From assembly GCF_030269925.1 (NCBI RefSeq), contig NC_085117.1, forward strand, positions 1,178,001-1,242,000: DNA of 64,000 nt. The letters run 5' to 3'. The DNA is from Bombyx mori (lineage: Eukaryota; Arthropoda; Insecta; Lepidoptera; Bombycidae). The notes beneath the pieces are model-generated. The model saw only the letters and a list, made by a program, of their open reading frames with translations, did no database searches and was not told where the DNA came from. The position numbers and the translations under genes were made by a program. Shown one piece after another: positions 1 through 9,248 of this stretch (its first letter is position 1; every line of letters begins with the position of its first letter).

Positions 1-527
1 GGTGACTGTAATTTACTTAGTTTTAACTAAATTTTAGAAAAAAAATTTGGTACATAAAAAACAATCAAAATCGATCCAGATTCCGATTCTGAACAAATTA
101 TTTTCAGGGTGTGCGTTAATTATGTTACATGTTGTATAGATAAGTAACTAACTGAAGAGATATGAAGAGGCGGGCTTTGACTCTACTGCATGCGCGTATT
201 TTGTTTCTAAGAAGTATAAAATACCCTACACTAAACTAAATCCTATTGTTTTCTTTCCTGATTTTAATAGCCATTGAAGACAAATGTGGATACCTATTCA
301 AATTGTTTACAATACAGCTTAGCCGGTCGTTCTAACAGATCAAATTCTCCGAAATATTAGTTAAATGTGGTCGTTTTATGAGGTATGTCGTTATTAGCAA
401 TGTCGTATAAAGAAATGTTTTTAATAAGGCGGTCATATAGCATTCAGCCGGGACCTTTGTTCTAGATTATTATTACCGGCATGTTGTTCTAAACGATGTC
501 GCAGTAAACGGTTTCGTGTTTTGACTG
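1..527 (-). mobile_element. pogo/Tigger-like DNA transposon end, runs off the left edge
   Basis: Positions about 140-527 are a near-identical inverted copy of 51194-51600. The right terminus reads ...gttttgactg followed by TA (528-529), the expected TA target of the Tc1/mariner/pogo superfamily. It sits inside a LINE reading frame: the LINE RT sequence breaks exactly at this TA. The related copy at 51194-51824 carries a short transposase N-terminus. Towards position 1 the two copies diverge after 'cttatctatac', so this copy has a different interior and may be longer. Pogo-like is an inference from the TA target and the N-terminus in the sister copy. Confidence 0.6.
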
Positions 528-529
528 TA

Positions 530-2755
530 CTTAAGCTATCAATAGTACTTTTCCCACGTCTAAAACCAAACTGGGATTCACACAATAGACCGTTATGCTC
601 AACAAACCATTCTAAACGATTTTTTATAAGATGTTCTGTAATTTTCATCAAAACAGAAGAAAGTGCAATTGGGCGATAGGCAGAATGGTCTGTAGAGCAC
701 CTATCAGGTTTCAGAACGGTAATTATTTCTTGGCGTTTCCACGAGGAGGGGATGTTACCCGATGTCACTATGGAATTTATAAGAGATAAATAATAAAATA
801 ATGCATCATCATTTAAATGAGAGATAAAGGAATAAGGGATACCGTCCAGGAGCAGAATCCTTAACATGTGACAATACACCTTTTAATTCAGTGAGAGAAA
901 ATAGACTGTTTAGATCAAAACAGTTGTAATTATTTATATTTATTATTAAGTCTTCGGGAACGAAAGGAGGAGCTAATTTATCTAAAAAGCTATTAACTAA
1001 ATGAGAAGGGATTGATTTTGGAGATGAATATTTGAATGCAGATCTAAACCTCCTTATATTTTGCCATACAAGAGATGGTTTGACATCAGGTGATATGGAA
1101 TAGCAGAAGGTTTTCCAGCCATCAAATTTCTTTTTCTTTAGAAATTTTGAAGTTTCTGCCATTATCTTTGTAAGAATTTCAAAATTCTCAACAGTGGAAC
1201 ATTCACAATATGTAATTTCGGCATATTTTCTTCTCTTTACTGCCTGGGTACATTCATTATCCCACCAAGGAGGGGAAGGAATAAAACCCAAAGAGCTATT
1301 TTTAATAGGAAAAATTTCATTGGCAACCTCAACAAAGATTCTTGCCAAAGAATCTGCACACTGAGATTCTGTACCTGGATTAATTTTTGGAAGTGTAATA
1401 ATTTTGTTTTTTATTAGATCTTTGTATAAATCCCAATCAGCATCATTAAGCTTATATTTTAGACGAGGAGAATATGTTTTATGTAATACTTTATTGTTGT
1501 TATTGCAGGTTGGAATTGATAATAATAATGGGAAGTGATCACTACCAAAAGTAGATCGGATCCCAGGACAAAGAAGAAGCAAGATTAGGTGTAGTGACTG
1601 TTAAATCTGGAGAGCTTGGGCCCTCGTCAGGATGAGAACGTCGAGTAGGACGACCATCATTTAATATACTCAAATTCACTGAATCAAATATATATATTAA
1701 TGTGTTACCATAACTATTAGAAGATAAGTAACCCCAGGATTCATGGCGACAGTTAAAATCGCCAAGGATCATAAAAGGCTTCGGAAGAATGTAAATAATA
1801 TCTTTAATTTCATTCAAGATTGCAGAAGAAGGATGAGGTATATAAATATATACATAACAGATATTTTCGACTAACGCAGCAATAATAGAAAAATTATTAC
1901 TGTGTGAAGGGATAGAGAAGAGAGAAAAAGAAAGGGGGTGTTTCACAAGCATGGCTACTCCGCCATGCCCATCTACACGATCTTCCCTGAGACATGAATA
2001 ACCACGAATCTTAAATAAAGATCCTGGTTTCAACTATGTATCTTGAAGAGCACAGATATAAGGTTTATATTTATTTAATAAATAAATAAGATCACTTTTT
2101 TTAGGAGTGATGCTTTGACAATTCCATTGAAGAACTTTGTCCATTCTTTGGTTTATAAATTTGAGTAATTGCAGAAACTAATAAGGCAGCGTTGGACGGT
2201 GTAAATTCATTCGATTGACTAAGAGATTTTATAAGAGAGATAATTAAATCAATTACTGGGGTTTCCGATGGGTTTTCATTTTCTTTGTTAATTAATGCAC
2301 ATCCATTGGAGGGTTGGGGAATATTAAAATCCCTTAAAATTTCTTGGTGAGCTGATTTGTCATACCCTTTGCTAAGTGTAGGTGGAGGCTTTGGTTTATC
2401 AAAACAGTTTTTTTTATATGAAGTACTGTTCATAGCTTTAGATGTAGGATGTTGATGCTGGGTTGGAATAGTATTAGGAGTGAGGTTAGGTGATGAGAGT
2501 AATGCATCTGCATAAGAAATTTGAGAGACGGATGTAGCTTTGAAGCTTCTGAATAGGAAATACAGCTTTTAGCCATTGATTCCTTTATAGCTCTTTGTCT
2601 TTCATATTCTAAGCATTTTTTATCAGTTGCAATATGGGACCCCTTACATAGACAACAAGATATAAAATCTTCTTGAATAGAGCAGTTATCACCACTATGT
2701 CCTTGACCACATCTAAAACATCTTGGTTTAGATCTGCATTGAGATTTGACACTAC
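530..2755 (-). mobile_element. I-like LINE, copy 0, decayed and truncated at both ends
   Basis: Minus-strand frames match, in order, the ORF1 zinc-knuckle region (about 2755-2430, RSKPRCFRCGQGHSGDNC), the ORF1 C-terminus (2433-2101), the APE-like endonuclease (2033-1542, with LGDFNCRHESW) and the endonuclease-RT linker and RT start (1582-530, with PPWWDNECTQAVKRRKYAE and QFGFRRGKSTIDSL). They are collinear with the full copy at 18857-24400. Several frameshifts separate the frames, so the copy is a pseudogene. The 3' part is cut by the pogo-like element at 527 and the 5' part by the SINE at 2752. Confidence 0.85.
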
Positions 2756-2911
2756 TGGTGGTACTTAGGACCTCTTGTGAGTCCGCGCGGGTGGGTACCA
2801 CCACCCTGCCTATTTCTGCCGTGAAGCAGTAATGCGTTTCGGTTTGAAGGGTGGGGCAGCCGTTGCAACTATACGTGAGACCTTAGAACTTATAGGTATC
2901 TCTAGACATCA
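2752..2911 (+). repeat. Bm1-type SINE, 3'-truncated piece
   Basis: Contains the SINE body 'ggacctcttgtgagtccgcg', the 'caccctgcctatttctgccg' block and 'gagaccttagaacttata', but lacks the 3' tail. It directly abuts the 5' side of LINE copy 0. Confidence 0.8.
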
Positions 2912-2934
2912 ACCCAGCGAAAAGTACTGCGGTG

Positions 2935-4021
2935 CTATTTCAGAGGGGAAGCTCCACACGGATTTCCTCCCGGATTATCGTGCGTTGCGACCGTAGATAG
3001 TGGACGTCTCCGTGGTTGTTGTGGCATTATCGTTTCATTTGCGGAACGGGAGAGGGAGAGCTCTTCTTCCCTCTCGGCGCCGTGCCGCCGCCGTCGAGCC
3101 GGGGGTCGGAGGAGGGCGTTTGTCCAGCTCCAGCCCCTATGAGGAGGCAGTCTCCTCCCGGTGATGGTCACGGGGCGACCTAAGGGGGTTGAGGCTGCGC
3201 CGCACGCTACCGTCACTCTAGCGCGCTGGCACCAGGAGGACGGGACGGCGCGTCGGCGGCTGCGGACTGCGATGCGGTCCGCATTTTCGTCGTCGCTGTC
3301 GTCGCCGAACATACTGTTGAAGAGCAACCCGGTCGGCGGTGTATCGCGTTCCGACCTGGCAGGCTGGTTCTGGCCCAGCGGGGTATCCCGGAACACCAGC
3401 GGCACCGCCCGGGCGGCCTGGTAGGGCCGCCGTACCGCGGAGACCGACGTCGTTGGTTGTCGACTATCGCCTCGACGACCCGTCGGTCGGGCGTCCTCGG
3501 GGTGGCGCCGCGTGTCTGGTTGTAGTGTTGACCGCGGGAACCCCCCTACTCTGTCCAGGTTCTGACCCCGGACGGAGATCGGACGTCGGGTGTAAGAGTG
3601 CAGGGGAGTCGTTTAGTGGGTGGGCCCTAAAATCCTTGGGCCCGCGATCTGCTCTCAATACCTGCAGATCGTTAAGTCTCACATACCCCGCGCGCCCCCT
3701 AGGCGCGGGGACCTCGTAGGAGGTTCGGCCCTCTACCCGAAAAAAAAAAAAAAAAATTATCGTTTCATTTAAGTTTAAATTTATTAATTTTAAATTGTGG
3801 TTGGTCGTTTTCAATTCATCGGTGGCTCCTTGTTCTTCATTAACGTTTTTAACAGCTGACTCCGCCTTTTGGGCGGTGTAACAGAGATAGAAGCTTGGTA
3901 AGATACGCCTTAGCTTTCTTATTGTGGCTGCTTCTCGCTTGAGCCTGCCTGTGGGTGCTTGTTTGCTTGACACGCGTGTGCGCTTTGAGTGTGTCGAGTC
4001 GAAGAAATTACAAACATTCAA
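2935..4021 (-). pseudogene. Unrecognised minus-strand reading frame interrupted by a retroposon
   Basis: A minus-strand frame starts at about 4021 and reads to 3756, is interrupted by the 3041-3755 insertion, and resumes at 3040 in the same frame, ending at a TAG near 2940. The first part is basic (THSKRTR, GRLKREAATIRKLRR). The end is rich in Pro, Arg and Gly (MPQQPRRRPLSTVATHDN). The frame stays open across the duplicated 15-bp target site, which suggests a real coding segment before the insertion. No domain is recognised; in this context it may be part of a LINE ORF. Confidence 0.4.
3041..3755 (+). mobile_element. GC-rich 5'-truncated retroposon with poly(A) tail and 15-bp target duplication
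   Basis: The 15-mer attatcgtttcattt occurs at 3026-3040 and again at 3756-3770. The sequence between ends in a run of 17 A (3739-3755), so the insert is a plus-oriented retroposon. It is much more GC-rich than its surroundings. Open frames exist on both strands (for example 3161-3424 +) but none shows a recognisable domain; they may reflect the GC content. The 3' end 'ggttcggccctctacccg' before the A-tract resembles a non-LTR retrotransposon 3'UTR. Clade not determined. Confidence 0.75.
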
Positions 4022-4172
4022 AAAAGTACTCGGGCGGCCGGGCGTGAACTTGCATCGCTGGACCTACGTTTGGTCGTCGCCCTGTTGCTCCAACAATTAA
4101 CTGAACTCTCCTGCTAAATTATACATTGCCTTCATATTACTTTGAATCTAATCTCGTAATTTATAATTTATT

Positions 4173-5216
4173 ATGGAGTACACCTGCTGTAATAAAGTGG
4201 TCAATACTCGTGACAATAAGAAGTCAACCTTGGTGTGTACAGTGTGTAGAAATTATTATCACATCGGCTGTGTTCTTCCTGCAAAAAAGGATTGGACGCC
4301 GGATTCAGAATTTAAGTCTACATGGATATGTCTTAATTGTGCGACTAGATCACGCACTGTTAATGATGACACTCCTGTCCGAGGCAATGTGAGGCCTCGA
4401 GCACCTGATACATCCAATGTTACGATGAGACCGTTGCGTACTGGATCCAGGGAACGTGAGGGACCTGAATTACAGGTTGTCCCTTTGGAACAGGTCAGGA
4501 GTATAGTGCGCGCGGAAGTCCAGGAAGCTGTTGCTTGTTTCAGGGACACTATTCTTGAACTCAAGAGTGAAATCTCAACTCTTCGTGATAGTGTCTCCTT
4601 CATTAGTGACAAGTATGAAGCCATATCAAAAAGATTTCTTGAGTTTAATGACCATCTGAAAGTTATTCCAACACTCAAAAACGAGCTCAGTATACTGGAT
4701 TCAAGAATGCAATCCATTGATTCTCAGTTCAACTTAAAAGAGCAGTGGAGCAGGAGATCTAATATAGAAATTCTGGGTATCCCCGAAAGGAAAGGCGAAA
4801 ATCTAATAGAATTGGTCTCGAAAATTGCCGAGAAGGCGGGTTTTGCCTTGAATCCTCAGATAGACGTCGATTTTGTTACAAGGGTTGCGCCGATGGACAG
4901 AGGCAGTAGCAGATCAAAGCCAGTTATTCTTAGATTTGTATCCCGATATAGGAAGGATGACATGTTGGCTAAATTGCGGAGATTGAAGGAATTGAAATCT
5001 TCTGATATTGGATTCCCACATGATTCATCTAGGCTTTATTTTAATGACCACCTCACGAAAAATAATAAACTTTTGTTAAAAAACGTAAAAAATTTAGCCA
5101 AGGAAAAATTTTACAAATACGTGTGGGTACGTAATTGTACTATACTGGTGCGAAAAAACGATGTTAGTCCGCCAGTCGTGATTGCTTCCCAAGATGATTT
5201 AAAAAAAATTATATAG
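4173..5216 (+). CDS. CR1-group LINE ORF1 protein, PHD-like finger plus coiled coil and RRM-like region
   Basis: A 347-residue open frame. Residues about 1-55 hold a Cys/His pattern like a PHD finger (CCNKVV, CTVCRNYYHIGC, WICLNC), common in ORF1 proteins of CR1/L2-type LINEs. Residues about 100-190 look like a coiled coil (EQVRSIVRAEVQEAV..., SEISTLRDSVSFISD). Residues about 195-340 contain WSRRSNIEILGIPERKGENL and later VILRFVSRYRKDDML, typical of the RRM-like L1-type ORF1 domain that binds LINE RNA. No stop interrupts it. ORF2 follows about 400 bp downstream in another frame. Confidence 0.8.
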   Translation: MEYTCCNKVVNTRDNKKSTLVCTVCRNYYHIGCVLPAKKDWTPDSEFKSTWICLNCATRSRTVNDDTPVRGNVRPRAPDTSNVTMRPLRTGSREREGPELQVVPLEQVRSIVRAEVQEAVACFRDTILELKSEISTLRDSVSFISDKYEAISKRFLEFNDHLKVIPTLKNELSILDSRMQSIDSQFNLKEQWSRRSNIEILGIPERKGENLIELVSKIAEKAGFALNPQIDVDFVTRVAPMDRGSSRSKPVILRFVSRYRKDDMLAKLRRLKELKSSDIGFPHDSSRLYFNDHLTKNNKLLLKNVKNLAKEKFYKYVWVRNCTILVRKNDVSPPVVIASQDDLKKII

Positions 5217-5621
5217 GTGTTTTCCTTATTATTATATTCATTGTTTTTAAAGCACATGCTATTTTTTGTAATGTAAAATATATCATAATTTTGTTTTTTT
5301 CTTTTCAAAAGTTGATGATCGGACTATTTCATTTTTTTGAGAAACTTTTAAATGTTTTTTTAACTATTTTAATAACATTATTATGTAAGGCTTGTTATGA
5401 TATAGCAACATACTTATTGTTTAGCATTGGAGAATTTTTTATATTGTTCGTTTGGAACTTTTACTCCTGGGGTGGGTGTTTGATTAATGTTGAGATCTAT
5501 ATTCTCGTTTGTGTAGGTACTTATGTATTGACATGTCAATTATTATGCTGTGGTTTGAGCCGTGGACTATTAATACTGTTGGTTAATTATTTATATGATC
5601 TATTTTTTCTCTCTCTCTCTA

Positions 5622-8264
5622 ATGGCTAATTTAAAGATTTTTTACCAGAACGTTCGTGGTTTACGTAGTAAAACTAATTTGTTTTATAGAAACATTATTT
5701 TATGTGATAATGATATTATATGTCTTAGTGAGACATGGTTAATGCCGAGTATTTATGACTCGGAGTTGTTTGATGAGCGTTTTGTTGTATACCGTTGCGA
5801 TCGGAACTATAACTCTCGAAATGATTCTTTGGGTGGCGGGGTACTTATTGCTGTGCGTAGAGGAATTACCGTTTTTAATTTAACCTGTCTCCCTTCCAAC
5901 AGAAACCGATCAGCTGATATTATTTCGATAAAAATAAATATTAAGCACAATAACGTTAGTAAACTACTCCATCTTTACTGTTGCTATTTTCCTCAATGTT
6001 CCTCTCAGTTTGAAGATGAAATTGGTTTTTTTGAGGATATTTCTGACACAATTATTACTAATCCCGGTGACGAATTTTTGTGCGTCGGCGATTTCAATAT
6101 AAGGAATGCTTCTTGGGAGCTGATCGGTGTTGATGGACCTGCTAGACTCTTGAATGGTGATCGGTGGGACTCACTTGTCTTTGGTCTTTCTAATTTTTTA
6201 GCTTTTAATAGTTTTAAACAATTTAATTCGATTTCTAATATAAATAAAAGATGCTTAGATTTAGTAATAAGTAATTGTGCTTGTAAGGTTGTTCGTTCGT
6301 CCCTTCCTCTTGTATCTGAGGATGATCATCATCCAGCCTTAGATATTCAGATTCAGGGGTTAGACGTGAGACCCCTACGTTCTCCTGGCCGGTCCATATT
6401 GCTTTTCCATAAAAGTGACTACTCTATTATTAACGAGGAACTTTCGAAAATTGATTGGAAACAATCTTTTATGAATTTAGATGTCGACATGGCCGTGGGC
6501 AAGTTTCATGAAATCTTAGACAAGATTATTTCTGATAATGTGCCTGTGAAGGTCGTAAATGGTAACTCCAATTTCCCTTACTGGTACTCCTCTGCTTTAA
6601 TCAAGTTGATTAAAGAAAAAAGAAAATTTCACAGGAAATGGAAATGTTATGGTCGATTGGCCGACTATTCAAGTTTTTCTGTTCTTCGCGAAAGACAAAA
6701 AGCCTTAAAAATTTGCTGTTACAATGCACACATAACAAAGTGTGAGGATGATATCTTGAAGTGCAGTAAGCAATTTTGGAGATTTGTTAAATCCAAGAGG
6801 AGTGCTGGGGATTTTCCTAACGAATTGTTCTTAAATGATAGGTGCTCATCTGATGGTTCTGAAATATGTAATTTATTTCATGTTCATTTTGGTTCTGCCT
6901 TTTTAACTAACAATACACAGTCAACATCATCGTTAAGTTATACCCCTGCTTCTTACGACCTTAACTGTGTAGATATTTCTTCATTTTTTATTTCGGTGGG
7001 TAAAGTCAAGCAATATTTAAAAAATCTTGATATTTCCAAGGGTGCTGGTCCGGATGGTATTCCGCCTGTTTTTTTGCGACAATGTTACGCTCAGCTGTGT
7101 TACCCTTTGCATCTTCTTTTTAATCACTCATTATCAACTGGTGTTATGCCCCGTATTTGGAAGCGGTCGTTCGTGGTGCCAGTCTTTAAGAGCGGTGATA
7201 AACATAACATAGCTAACTACAGACCAATTTCTAAAATTTGTGCCATCCCTAAGATGTTTGAACGTATAGTTTATGATTTTTTATTTCCCTTGATTAGGCC
7301 TCATATTATAGAGCAACAACATGGTTTTATAAGCCATAGATCTACTGAGACAAACCTCTGTGAGTTTTTGGATTATGTATTGAGCTCCATGGAGGATGGT
7401 CATCAGGTTGATGTGGTGTACACGGATTATTCCAAAGCGTTCGATCGAATAAATTTTGACATTTTGATTGAGAAATTGCATGGACTTGGGGTCCACGGTG
7501 ATTTGCTGCGGTGGCTTGAGTCTTATGTTAGAGATCGCAGTCAGGCTGTGACTTTCAATGGTTTTTGTTCATCATTTGCACCTGTTCCCTCGGGAGTTCC
7601 TCAGGGCTCTCATCTCGGTCCTATGTTATTTAATATATATGTCAATGACGTTTCGAATGTTTTCAGGAAATCCAAATTCATTATGTACGCTGATGACAAA
7701 AAAGTATATAAAGTTATAAAGTCCTTAAACGACTGTTTGGAATTACAGGATGATTTGAACAACTTATTTGTTTACTGTCAAAATAACTTACTCACAGTGA
7801 ATACTAATAAGTGTACTATTATAACATTCTCACGTGGAAGATCGAATATCTTGTATGACTATTCTATTAATGGTCAAACTTTGGTACGCACCACAGTTGT
7901 TCGTGATTTGGGTATTTATTTGGATTCCAGTTTGATTTTTGATTTTCATGTTAATGAAATAGTAAATAAGGCTTTTCGAATGTTAGGCTTCATACTTAGA
8001 GTTGGTAAAGACTTTAAAAGACCATCTACTTTGATTCTGTTGTACAACAGTTTTGTACGGTCTATATTGGAATATGGCTCCGTCACATGGAACCCCCAAT
8101 ATAATATTTATATTCAGCGACTAGAAAGAGTCCAAAAAAAGTTTTTTAAGCATCTTTTATACCATTGTCGTCGCTTTAACTCTCCAGAACCGACAGAATT
8201 TGTCTCTCTAGTCGATCGCAGGCTACTGAGGGATCAAATGTTTTTATATAAAATAAATAAATAA
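5622..8264 (+). CDS. CR1-group LINE ORF2: APE endonuclease and reverse transcriptase
   Basis: I start at 5622 (MANLKIFYQNVRGLRSK) rather than the upstream in-frame Met at 5595, because the endonuclease begins here. Endonuclease motifs are LSETWL (residue about 36), GDFNIRNASW (about 156) and DDHHPALD (about 234). RT motifs are KGAGPDGIPPVFL (about 472), SGVPQGSHLGPMLFNIYVND and the catalytic MYADDKKVY (about 688). No RNase H is present. The frame stops at 8264 in an AATAAATAA stretch. Shifted by one frame, an 80-residue continuation (EIDSSYLLSKISFKC ... LVAYRKAVLECLKGDLAR) runs to a stop at 8503-8505, so a single small indel appears to be the only lesion. Confidence 0.85.
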   Translation: MANLKIFYQNVRGLRSKTNLFYRNIILCDNDIICLSETWLMPSIYDSELFDERFVVYRCDRNYNSRNDSLGGGVLIAVRRGITVFNLTCLPSNRNRSADIISIKINIKHNNVSKLLHLYCCYFPQCSSQFEDEIGFFEDISDTIITNPGDEFLCVGDFNIRNASWELIGVDGPARLLNGDRWDSLVFGLSNFLAFNSFKQFNSISNINKRCLDLVISNCACKVVRSSLPLVSEDDHHPALDIQIQGLDVRPLRSPGRSILLFHKSDYSIINEELSKIDWKQSFMNLDVDMAVGKFHEILDKIISDNVPVKVVNGNSNFPYWYSSALIKLIKEKRKFHRKWKCYGRLADYSSFSVLRERQKALKICCYNAHITKCEDDILKCSKQFWRFVKSKRSAGDFPNELFLNDRCSSDGSEICNLFHVHFGSAFLTNNTQSTSSLSYTPASYDLNCVDISSFFISVGKVKQYLKNLDISKGAGPDGIPPVFLRQCYAQLCYPLHLLFNHSLSTGVMPRIWKRSFVVPVFKSGDKHNIANYRPISKICAIPKMFERIVYDFLFPLIRPHIIEQQHGFISHRSTETNLCEFLDYVLSSMEDGHQVDVVYTDYSKAFDRINFDILIEKLHGLGVHGDLLRWLESYVRDRSQAVTFNGFCSSFAPVPSGVPQGSHLGPMLFNIYVNDVSNVFRKSKFIMYADDKKVYKVIKSLNDCLELQDDLNNLFVYCQNNLLTVNTNKCTIITFSRGRSNILYDYSINGQTLVRTTVVRDLGIYLDSSLIFDFHVNEIVNKAFRMLGFILRVGKDFKRPSTLILLYNSFVRSILEYGSVTWNPQYNIYIQRLERVQKKFFKHLLYHCRRFNSPEPTEFVSLVDRRLLRDQMFLYKINK

Positions 8265-8715
8265 CGAGATTGATTCTAGCTATCTTCTTTCCAAAATTTC
8301 ATTTAAATGTAGTCGTATTTCCGCGCGTTCTAAACAGACCTTCCACATGTCCACGGCTCGAACGAAATATGCTTCTAACTCTTTTGTCCGTAGATCTTGT
8401 AGGTTGTATGATGCTAAGTTCTCTAATGCTGATATCTTTTACTTGTCACTTGTAGCATATAGAAAAGCTGTTTTGGAGTGTTTAAAGGGTGATTTGGCCC
8501 GATAAGTGTTGTAGTTTTATAGTGTGAGTTAATGTATAAAATGATATGTGCGTATTGTGTTGCTTTTGTTTTTTTGTAATTTGAATTTCTAAATTTCTCT
8601 TCTTGTTCACTGTCTACTTATATGTGATTTTGATTGTGGAAACATATTTGGTTATTGTTTTAGCTATTTTTTTTTTAAATATTGTATGTTTTGTATTGTA
8701 CTGTTTGTTTCCCAA

Positions 8716-8716
8716 A

Positions 8717-8755
<39 letters not shown>

Positions 8756-8758
8756 ATT
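8716..8758 (+). repeat. (AAAT)n microsatellite, LINE 3' tail
   Basis: About ten tandem AAAT units directly after the LINE 3'UTR. It marks the 3' end of the element; short tandem tails are usual for CR1-like LINEs. Confidence 0.9.
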
Positions 8759-9248
8759 AGGAGGAGGAATCTCACACCCCCGATTACTCTCTTTAGACAA
8801 CCCATACCCTGGGCCAGGAAGGTCAAGTACCTGGGCGTTACCCTGGATGCATCGATGACATTCCGCCCGCATATAAAATCAGTCCGTGACCGTGCCGCGT
8901 TTATTCTCGGTAGACTCTACCCCATGATCTGTAAGCGGAGTAAAATGTCCCTTCGGAACAAGGTGACACTTTACAAAACTTGCATAAGGCCCGTCATGAC
9001 TTACGCGAGTGTGGTGTTCGCTTACGCGGCCCGCACACACATAGACACCCTCCAAGCTCTACAATCCCGCTTTTGCAGGTTAGCCGTCGGAGCTCCGTGG
9101 TTCGTGAGGAACGTTGACCTACACGACGACCTGGGCCTCGAATCTATCCAGAAATACATGAAGTCAGCGTCGGAACGGTACTTCGATAAGGCTATGCGTC
9201 ATGATAATCGCCTTATCGTTGCCGCCGCTGATTACTCCCAGATTCGGC
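8759..9248 (+). pseudogene. Jockey-group LINE ORF2 fragment, C-terminal part of RT
   Basis: Plus-strand translation from about 8760 reads KVKYLGVTLDASMTFRPHI, then KVTLYKTCIRPVMTYASVVF (from 8855-9245 in one frame) and PWFVRNVDLHDDLGLESI. These are the thumb and post-RT motifs of insect jockey-type elements. It is GC-richer than its neighbours. The fragment has no start and is cut at 9248 by LINE copy A. Confidence 0.85.

Larger units (their letters stand above)
4030..8758 (+). mobile_element. CR1-group LINE, nearly intact, with (AAAT)n 3' end
   Basis: ORF1 (4173-5216) and ORF2 (5622-8264, extended to 8505 after one frameshift) are followed by a 3'UTR that ends in a long AAAT repeat (8716-8758). 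The left boundary is uncertain: I place it near 4030, where sequence changes to 'ggcggccgggcgtg'. The right flank is a piece of a different LINE. Confidence 0.8.

Noticed and set aside
3339..3719. 126-residue plus-strand frame in GC-rich DNA
   Set aside because: No domain, overlapping frames on both strands, and it lies inside a retroposon 3' region.
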